NCBI GenBank assembly: GCA_029007685.1
Contig: JAQXIG010000050.1
Coordinates: 1-12,860, forward strand
Length of the DNA stretch: 12,860 nt
Direction of reading: 5' to 3'
Origin: a bacterium
Lineage (GTDB): Bacteria; Bacillota_I; Bacilli_A; RF39; UBA660
This document shows positions 1-5,148 of the stretch, piece after piece. The notes beneath the pieces were generated by a model. That model was not told the origin of the DNA, did no database searches, and saw only the letters and a list, made by a program, of their open reading frames with translations. Numbering within the stretch: position 1 is the stretch's first letter; each line of letters opens with the position of its first letter. A program made the translations under genes and the position numbers.

Positions 1-552
1 AAAACAGAAATTGCATCTTTAGATAATCAGTTAAAGCTATATATGGCCATTAGACAAGTCATTTCAGAAAATGCTGATACCCAAAAATACAGTGATGGCA
101 GTAAAAAAATAGAAATTCCGGCTGCGGAAGTAGAACAAGAATGGAAAGAACTATTTAAAGATAGTAAAATCAAGCATGAATCATTAAAGGGAGATTCTTG
201 TAGTTATAGTGCTTTTATATACGATAAAAAGACAAAAACTTATATCCAGGAACCCAACCCAGATCATTGTACAAGCCGTAATGAAGCCATTATTGCTGTG
301 GTAAACGATACTGTTGTAAATGGTAACACTATAGAAATCTATGAAAATTTTGGTTATGTAGAAAGTAACTACAATTTAGAAACGGCAAGTATCAGTTATA
401 ATATCTATAAAGATATGGCCAAAACAGAGAAGGTTGCGACGACTACAGAATTTGGTATTACTCCTTATTTAGAGCAATTATCTACTTACAAGTATACTTT
501 TGAAAAGAACGGGAATACATACTCTTTTGTAAAAGTAGAGTTAGCACAATAA
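1..552 (+). CDS. C-terminal part of an unrecognised protein (5' end outside window)
   Basis: The reading frame is open from the first base to a TAA at 550-552, giving 183 visible residues. The first ATG in the window (43-45) has no Shine-Dalgarno sequence before it, so the true start most likely lies upstream. The visible part is hydrophilic and mixed in charge, with no membrane segment, and is rich in Tyr, Thr, Asn and Lys. Its second half has alternating beta-like stretches. Two cysteines, at visible residues 67 and 90, are each followed by serine; they could pair if the protein is exported, but that is inference. I do not recognise a family. It may be the extracytoplasmic part of a membrane-anchored or secreted protein whose anchor is cut off. 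A hairpin follows the stop codon directly. Confidence 0.7.
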   Translation, partial: KTEIASLDNQLKLYMAIRQVISENADTQKYSDGSKKIEIPAAEVEQEWKELFKDSKIKHESLKGDSCSYSAFIYDKKTKTYIQEPNPDHCTSRNEAIIAVVNDTVVNGNTIEIYENFGYVESNYNLETASISYNIYKDMAKTEKVATTTEFGITPYLEQLSTYKYTFEKNGNTYSFVKVELAQ

Positions 553-562
553 ATAATATATT

Positions 563-606
563 GAAAAGGTACTGATTCCATAAGAACTGTGCCTTTTCTT
601 TGATTT
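563..606 (+). terminator. Probable rho-independent terminator of the first gene
   Basis: Arms 563-572 (GAAAAGGTAC) and 589-598 (GTGCCTTTTC) form a 10-bp stem with one G-U pair. The loop can form a short extra TTC/GAA stem, and T-rich sequence follows. It begins 10 bases after the stop codon, which fits a terminator. The T run is broken by GA, so efficiency is uncertain. Confidence 0.55.
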
Positions 607-659
607 TGAGGAATTTATCAACCACTATTCTGGATCAAAATGTAGAATTGTCAAATTAT

Positions 660-685
660 AAAAAAAGAGTAGATCAGATCTACTC
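660..685 (-). terminator. Rho-independent terminator of the minus-strand protease/phosphoesterase operon
   Basis: A perfect 8-bp inverted repeat (667-674 and 678-685, loop CAG) is followed on the minus strand by seven Ts (plus-strand A run 660-666). It starts 10 bases past the phosphoesterase stop codon. With the hairpin at 563-606 it separates two convergent genes. Confidence 0.85.
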
Positions 686-695
686 AGTAATTCCA

Positions 696-1610
696 TTATC
701 TCACTTTTAAGCGATAGAAATTGATACTAGGGCGATTCCAGAATCGAAGAGGATATTGACTAGTACCTAAGCCACCAGAGACATAAAGATGAGTATTTTC
801 AACTTTATAATAACTGTTAGGATATTTTCTAGCATTTTTAATGGTAAATAAAGCCCCCTTACCAGGTAAACGAATTTGTCCATTGTGCGAATGTCCTGCT
901 AAAGCTAAATCGACTTTATGAGTAAGTAAGATTTCGTCTAAAATATCTGGTTCATGTAGTAATGAGATTGTGTATAAGGAATCTTGTTCTGAATAGCTAA
1001 AGCTACTACCAATATCACTATCTCCTTTAATAGAACTACCAATTCCGGTAATTAATAGTGGTGTATGATCATAATAATAAATTAAATCGTAGGTGTTATT
1101 TAAAATTTTAAAATCAGACTGCTTGCAAACTTGTTCAAAGATGTCATTGTCATAATCATGATTTCCTTTGATCGCATATTTTCCAGTAGTGGCTTTCATT
1201 TTTTTTAATAATTCGATCATATCATTTCTATCCTGACTTGTAATATTAACCGAAGTATCTGTTAAATCTCCTGTAAATACAATGATATCAGGTTTTAATC
1301 GATTCACAGTCGTTATTATTTTTGCTAGATCACTTTTGTGAATGGTAGATAAATAATGCAAATCTGAAAAATGCAAAATTTTAAATCCATGAAAAGAATT
1401 TGGTAATTTATCACTTTTTATAGTGTATTCTCGAACGACTAACCCCTTTGTTCCAATAAATCTCATATATCCAAGTAATAATAAGCCTAGAAGTAAGAAA
1501 GACAACCAGAAAATAAGAAAAAATTTTAATATTTTTTTTCGCTTTTTCTGTTTTTCCTCTTCCTTCCATTCTGCAATCAATTGTTCACTTTTTTCACTAC
1601 GGCTGATCAT
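696..1610 (-). CDS. Membrane-anchored metallophosphoesterase, YkuE-like
   Basis: This 304-residue protein belongs to the calcineurin-like metallophosphoesterase superfamily and resembles the YkuE group. The metal-binding motifs appear in order: D83-x-H85 (SDLH), G114-D115 (TGDLTD), G149-N150-H151-D152 (KGNHDY), H219 and G239-H240-S241-H242. These are the residues expected for a two-metal phosphoesterase centre. A lysine-rich stretch (about residues 15-28) precedes one hydrophobic helix (about 29-49). By the positive-inside rule, the catalytic domain should face the outside of the membrane. The substrate cannot be read from sequence; members of the superfamily cleave phosphoesters of nucleotides, lipids or wall precursors. 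The ATG overlaps the stop codon of the upstream protease gene (ATGA), with a weak GGTGG before it, so translation is probably coupled. The family call is firm; the substrate is unknown. Confidence 0.9.
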   Translation of the reverse strand: MISRSEKSEQLIAEWKEEEKQKKRKKILKFFLIFWLSFLLLGLLLLGYMRFIGTKGLVVREYTIKSDKLPNSFHGFKILHFSDLHYLSTIHKSDLAKIITTVNRLKPDIIVFTGDLTDTSVNITSQDRNDMIELLKKMKATTGKYAIKGNHDYDNDIFEQVCKQSDFKILNNTYDLIYYYDHTPLLITGIGSSIKGDSDIGSSFSYSEQDSLYTISLLHEPDILDEILLTHKVDLALAGHSHNGQIRLPGKGALFTIKNARKYPNSYYKVENTHLYVSGGLGTSQYPLRFWNRPSINFYRLKVR

Positions 1611-2530
1611 AATACCACCATAGCTGCGCTAATAATGGAAAGAATTGTCAAGCAAGTATTATGAAACATATGAACTGCGATAGAAGCGAAAATATTATCG
1701 GTTTTCACTAAAATAAATCCAAATGCCACTCCAAGCGAACAATATGGAATCAAATAAAATAAATCTTGCCATCCCTGAAGTAACAACACTACATGAAGTC
1801 CTCCAAATATAATTCCGGATACCATTATAAATAACCATGGTTTTGAAAATATATCATAAAAGGCTTTTCGAAACGTAAACTCTTCGATAATAGGAGCTAA
1901 AATACCTACACTAATAATCGATAATAAAGGAGCGGCCTGAATGATTTTTTGAACTGTTTCTTCATTTGAGGCAGTTGCACTAGGAAGTAATAAATTAATC
2001 AGTAAATTCGAAAACACCATCACAATGATACCAATAAACCAATATTTAAAAGCAGTATCTAAAATAGGGTAGATTCTGTTGCGAAAATCCTTAAATTCTT
2101 TTTTTATCTCTTCTTGATATAAAAAGAACAAGATGATGCAGAAGATCATATTCGAAAATATTGTTAACAAAGATTCTTGGGTAGCATTCAAATGATCGGG
2201 ATCCCAATTCAACAATAGTATGGGAATCAATTGAAAGATGGAAGAGCAGAAAAATAATCCAATTACCAATAGTGATTTTACAATCTTATTACGGTTAATA
2301 TACTGATGATTCATTCCTAATATAAATAGGGAAGTGAGTATCGTAGTAACTAAGATTATGCTCCAACTAATTTCAAATCGTAATATGCCCAACATACTAA
2401 AACTCATGAAAAGGGAAAGAATTGTCCAACCGGCCAATCTCTTAAGAGAAAAGAAATTTTTTCTCACCACAAAAATTGGAAAAATTGTAATGAATAACGG
2501 TATTAAGATATTTTCTAGTAAATGATTCAT
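1607..2530 (-). CDS. CPBP family intramembrane metalloprotease (Abi/CAAX-type)
   Basis: This 307-residue, very hydrophobic protein has about eight predicted membrane helices. It carries the three CPBP (type II CAAX protease, ABI) motifs: E216-E217-x-x-x-R221 (EEFTFR), F242-x-x-x-H246 (FGGLH) and H287-x-x-x-N291 (HMFHN). All lie in the C-terminal half, as is usual for the family. Members are glutamate-dependent intramembrane proteases implicated in prenyl-protein processing, bacteriocin self-immunity or peptide handling; the substrate here is unknown. I chose the ATG at 2530 over an in-frame ATG 24 codons upstream because AAGGAGG lies six bases before it, while the upstream extension is aromatic, basic and lacks an SD. 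It is the first gene of a two-gene minus-strand operon and overlaps the phosphoesterase start. Confidence 0.88.
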   Translation of the reverse strand: MNHLLENILIPLFITIFPIFVVRKNFFSLKRLAGWTILSLFMSFSMLGILRFEISWSIILVTTILTSLFILGMNHQYINRNKIVKSLLVIGLFFCSSIFQLIPILLLNWDPDHLNATQESLLTIFSNMIFCIILFFLYQEEIKKEFKDFRNRIYPILDTAFKYWFIGIIVMVFSNLLINLLLPSATASNEETVQKIIQAAPLLSIISVGILAPIIEEFTFRKAFYDIFSKPWLFIMVSGIIFGGLHVVLLLQGWQDLFYLIPYCSLGVAFGFILVKTDNIFASIAVHMFHNTCLTILSIISAAMVVL

Positions 2531-2560
2531 AAAAAACCTCCTTCTAAAATATCTATCATA

Positions 2561-2580
2561 ATAGTACCATAGAAATAGGG
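2561..2580 (-). promoter_or_regulatory. Possible extended -10 promoter for the minus-strand operon
   Basis: On the minus strand, TG-G-TACTAT (-10 at plus coordinates 2561-2566, TG two bases upstream) has the form of an extended -10 element. It would give a leader of about 25 bases before the SD at 2535-2541. No good -35 is visible, so this is a moderate guess. Confidence 0.35.
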
Positions 2581-2617
2581 AAAAATCATAAAATTTGTAC
2601 AAAAATTATTTTTTTCT

Positions 2618-2645
2618 ATGTAAAAATTAATTTCTATGATATAAT
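2618..2645 (+). promoter_or_regulatory. Promoter of the rimP-nusA operon
   Basis: A perfect -10 TATAAT at 2640-2645 lies 16 bases downstream of a weak -35-like ATGTAA (2618-2623), in very AT-rich DNA between divergent genes. The start of transcription would be near 2652, only a few bases before the hairpin at 2656-2674. Confidence 0.6.
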
Positions 2646-2655
2646 GTAATTACAG

Positions 2656-2684
2656 CGAGTGGAAATACCACTCGGTTTTATTTT
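2656..2684 (+). promoter_or_regulatory. Terminator-like hairpin at the 5' end of the rimP-nusA leader
   Basis: CGAGTGG (2656-2662) and CCACTCG (2668-2674) pair perfectly around the loop AAATA and are followed by a T-rich tract (2676-2684). This has the shape of an intrinsic terminator, yet it lies between the -10 box and the first gene, with no upstream plus-strand gene to end. It is therefore more likely a leader attenuator or a 5'-protecting hairpin of the operon mRNA. Attenuation with feedback by NusA would be plausible but is inference. Confidence 0.6.
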
Positions 2685-2715
2685 ATGAAGGAGACAAAAA
2701 GAAAGAGGGATGATG

Positions 2716-2967
2716 ATGAAGGAAAAAATAATCGAAGCTGTGGGCAATAAGCTAGATGATTTAAATGTTGTAATTGATGAAGTTACCTATGCGCAAATCG
2801 ATGGAGCTAATACCCTAACTGTTATTTTGGATAGTGAGGAAATGATCACTTTAAATAAAGTAGTTATGGCAACTCGTATTTTAAATCCTATTTTAGATAA
2901 ATTGGATCTCATTCAAGAATCCTATACATTAGATGTTTATGCCAAATCAAAAGGAGATGTAGAATAA
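2716..2967 (+). CDS. rimP: Truncated ribosome maturation factor RimP (N-terminal domain only)
   Basis: The product has 83 residues (85 if the first of three tandem ATGs is used). The third ATG (2716) is preferred because GAGGG at 2705-2709 lies six bases before it. The pattern of an N-terminal helix, a strand pair around 'TLTVILDSEE', a helix (LNKVVMATRILNPILDKL) and a final 'SYTLDVYAKS' matches the RimP N-terminal domain, whose family form ends in a YxLEVSSPG-like strand. Position agrees: rimP stands directly before nusA in most Bacillota. Full RimP has about 150 residues with a C-terminal SH3-like domain that is absent here. The stop codon shares one base with the nusA start (TAATG), so no remnant of the second domain exists in between. 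The conserved SSPG is replaced by YAKSKG. Identification rests on fold pattern plus synteny; whether it still aids 30S assembly is open. Confidence 0.72.
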   Translation: MKEKIIEAVGNKLDDLNVVIDEVTYAQIDGANTLTVILDSEEMITLNKVVMATRILNPILDKLDLIQESYTLDVYAKSKGDVE

Positions 2968-4064
2968 TGAATGGCAAAGAATTTATAAAAGCTGTAGAAA
3001 CTGTTGAAAAGGAAAAGGGAATTAACCGTGAAATTATCTTTGAAGCGATGGAAAATGCTTTAATGGCAGCCTATAAACGAAATACGGGGTTACAAAATTG
3101 TTTAGTAAGAATCGAAAAGGCAACCGGAGATATTAAAGTATATTCTTATCTAACCGTAGTAGAAGATGAAAAAGAAGACGACGAAGAATCAGATGGAATC
3201 GATTTAGATATCGAAATTAGCTTAACGGATGCTAGAAAACAAAATCCTACTCTAAATATTGGGGATACCATAGAAACCGAAATTACTCCAAAAGAAGATT
3301 TCGGAAGAGTTGCAACTTCCACTGCTAAACAAGTATTAATTCAAAAAATCAGAGAAGCAGAAAGAAATAGTATTATGGATGAGCTGGGTGATAAACAGGA
3401 TGAATTACTCATTGGAACAGTAGAGTTAGAAGATACTGATAACTACTATATTAATTTAGGGCGTAGTAACGGAATCTTACCCAAAAAAGAATGTATTCCT
3501 GGTGAAAAAATTCAAATGGGAAGTCAAATTAAAGTATATGTTAGTAAAGTAGATGCTAATAGTAAAGGGCTATTAATTTTATTATCACGTACGCATTATG
3601 GTTTTATTAAAAGATTATTTGAATTGGAAATTCCGGAAATTAGCGATGGTAATGTTTTATTATATAGTGTTGCTCGCGATGCTGGAAATCGTAGTAAGGT
3701 AGCAGTATACTCTGAAAATGATCGTATTGATCCAATCGGGGCTTGTATCGGAGAACGAGGAACTAGAATTGCTAATATTTTAGGCGAATTACATGGTGAA
3801 AAAATTGATATCGTAAAATATGATAAAGATCCAGCTATCTTCATTGAAAATGCACTTTCCCCAGCCAAAAATTTAAAAGTACTCATTATGGATCCCAAAA
3901 AACAGGAAGCTCTTGTAGTAGCCGATGACGAAAACTTTTCTCTTGCGATTGGTAAAAAAGGAAACAATGCTCGCTTGGCATCGAAATTAACACATTATAA
4001 AATAGATATTAAGAACATACAACAAGCTTGTGATGCTGGAATTCATTTTAGAGAAGAAGTATGA
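2967..4064 (+). CDS. nusA: Transcription termination/antitermination factor NusA
   Basis: This 365-residue protein matches the Bacillota form of NusA in length (about 370) and lacks C-terminal repeats. The order is: RNA-polymerase-binding N-terminal domain (about 1-130), S1 domain (about 145-205, 'GTVELEDTDNYYINLGRSNG'), KH1 with G262-E-R-G265, and KH2 with G329-K-K-G332. NusA binds RNA polymerase and nascent RNA, promotes pausing and hairpin-dependent termination, and takes part in antitermination complexes. An acidic insert (residues 66-76, EDEKEDDEESD) sits in the N-terminal domain. The start overlaps the rimP stop by one base and the stop overlaps the next ATG (ATGA), so the three reading frames rimP, nusA and ylxR appear translationally coupled. 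Confidence 0.97.
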   Translation: MNGKEFIKAVETVEKEKGINREIIFEAMENALMAAYKRNTGLQNCLVRIEKATGDIKVYSYLTVVEDEKEDDEESDGIDLDIEISLTDARKQNPTLNIGDTIETEITPKEDFGRVATSTAKQVLIQKIREAERNSIMDELGDKQDELLIGTVELEDTDNYYINLGRSNGILPKKECIPGEKIQMGSQIKVYVSKVDANSKGLLILLSRTHYGFIKRLFELEIPEISDGNVLLYSVARDAGNRSKVAVYSENDRIDPIGACIGERGTRIANILGELHGEKIDIVKYDKDPAIFIENALSPAKNLKVLIMDPKKQEALVVADDENFSLAIGKKGNNARLASKLTHYKIDIKNIQQACDAGIHFREEV

Positions 4065-4321
4065 AAATAAGAAAAATACCGCTTAGAACCTGTGTTGTAA
4101 CGAAAGAAAAGTTACCAAAGCAAGAGTTATTAAGAATTGTAAGAACACCGGATGGAGAAATAAAAGTAGACCATACTGGAAAATTAAATGGACGTGGAGC
4201 ATATATTAAAAAGGATCCATCCACACTAGAGAAAGCCAAAAAATCAAAAGTATTGGCTAGATATTTAGAAGTAGAAGTGCCAGAATCTGTTTATGATGAG
4301 ATCGCAAAGGCGCTTTCATAA
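4061..4321 (+). CDS. ylxR: YlxR/RnpM family RNA-binding protein (DUF448)
   Basis: This 86-residue protein has the features of the YlxR family: an N-terminal basic 'IPLRTCVVTKEKLPKQELLRIV' region, D31-G32 and the conserved 'GRGAYI' at residues 44-49, followed by a lysine-rich helix. The family is nucleic-acid binding, and the Bacillus protein has been described as a modulator of RNase P (RnpM). It is nearly always encoded directly behind nusA, as here. Its ATG overlaps the nusA TGA by four bases, with purine-rich sequence AGAGAAGAAG upstream. The usual next gene, ylxQ (an L7Ae-like protein), is missing. Confidence 0.94.
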   Translation: MKIRKIPLRTCVVTKEKLPKQELLRIVRTPDGEIKVDHTGKLNGRGAYIKKDPSTLEKAKKSKVLARYLEVEVPESVYDEIAKALS

Positions 4322-4356
4322 GAAAGGTAGTAAGGTTGTTGTAGGGGGAATGTAAT

Positions 4357-4899
4357 ATGCCAGGTAAAAGAGAAGAGTACTTAACTTGGGATGAATATTT
4401 TATGGGGCAGGCTTTAGAAATATCGCTTAGAAGTAAAGATCCTTCTACCCAGGTAGGAGCCTGCATTGCTAATGACGAAAATAAGCAAGTATCAGTTGGT
4501 TACAATGGCTTGCCAGTGGGTATGGATGATGATGATTTTTATTGGAATAGTCCAGGTGAAGAAAGTGGCGATCTTTTTACAACTAAAAATCCCTGGGTAG
4601 TTCATGCTGAGATCAATGCCATTTTGAATTGTAAAGGTACCAAACTAGATGGTACTACTTTATATGTAACTTTATTTCCATGCAACGAGTGTGCGAAATC
4701 TATTATTCAAGCTGGAATTAAGAAAGTTGTTTATTTAAGAATGTATGATAAAGATGTTCTAGTGGAAATTACGAAAACCATGTTTGATTTGGCAGGTGTT
4801 GAATATATACCTTTCAATAAAAATAGAAGTTTTAGTAAAGCAGATGTTCAAAATGCTACTAACGAAATACAAAAAATATTAAAAAGATTTTCAGTATGA
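4357..4899 (+). CDS. Deoxycytidylate (dCMP) deaminase, ComEB-like
   Basis: The 180-residue product is a zinc-dependent cytidine/deoxycytidylate deaminase. The zinc site and catalytic acid are visible as H83-A84-E85 (VVHAEINAIL) and P108-C109-N110-E111-C112 (FPCNECAKSII). The N-terminal 'WDEYFMGQALEISLRSKDPS' and 'VGYNGLPVG' are typical of dCMP deaminases. It would convert dCMP to dUMP for thymidylate synthesis in the cytoplasm; Bacillus ComEB is a family member. SD AGGGGG (4343-4348) is placed eight bases before the ATG. It lies 35 bases behind ylxR in the same direction, with no terminator seen between them, and so sits inside the nusA-infB operon where ylxQ is usually found. An acidic stretch (DDDD, residues 57-60) occurs in the segment between the substrate loop and the zinc site. 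Confidence 0.93.
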   Translation: MPGKREEYLTWDEYFMGQALEISLRSKDPSTQVGACIANDENKQVSVGYNGLPVGMDDDDFYWNSPGEESGDLFTTKNPWVVHAEINAILNCKGTKLDGTTLYVTLFPCNECAKSIIQAGIKKVVYLRMYDKDVLVEITKTMFDLAGVEYIPFNKNRSFSKADVQNATNEIQKILKRFSV

Positions 4900-5148
4900 G
4901 AATGTGAATTGTGATATTAATAGTAAATTTAAAATATGATGGTCATTATTTTATGAAAGAAGTGGAGCAGATAACATTGGATTGTAGAAGACGAGTTGGA
5001 CAGTTATCGTGAAAGATAATATTGTTCTAACTAGCGGTTACCATGTATCTCCTCCCATAAATGAAAGTGGAATGATAATCGAAATATATAAACCGAAGGT
5101 GAAAAGCCAGGTTTCTATAATATAAAAATAAAAGGAGGGTGATTTTTT
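4900..5148 (+). promoter_or_regulatory. Structured leader region of infB
   Basis: These 249 bases hold no recognisable gene. A hairpin can form at 5085-5119: AAACC/GGTTT, then GGT/GCC around the loop GAAAA, extended by TATA/TATA past one mismatch. It ends 14 bases before the SD. Upstream, TCCTCC (5050-5055) can pair with the infB SD GGAGGG (5134-5139), counting one U-G pair, and might hide it. A -10-like TATGAT stands at 4935-4940 without a good -35. The strand carries two short open stretches: ATG at 4953 (19 codons) and GTG at 5009 (38 codons, ending 5125). Neither has a clear SD. It does not match a riboswitch class I know. A regulatory leader is inference; a decayed gene such as ylxQ is the alternative. 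Confidence 0.4.

Noticed and set aside
2531..2602. N-terminal extension of the CPBP protease from an upstream ATG at 2602
   Set aside because: A strong AAGGAGG stands before the ATG at 2530, and the added 24 residues are not like the family; the region also overlaps likely promoter sequence.
3596..4466. Minus-strand open frames across nusA, ylxR and the deaminase
   Set aside because: They are antisense shadows of three recognisable genes; none has a ribosome site or a known motif.
4900..5148. Known riboswitch (SAM, TPP, FMN, cobalamin, M-box) or T-box before infB
   Set aside because: I could not find the conserved core sequences of these classes; only simple hairpins are visible.
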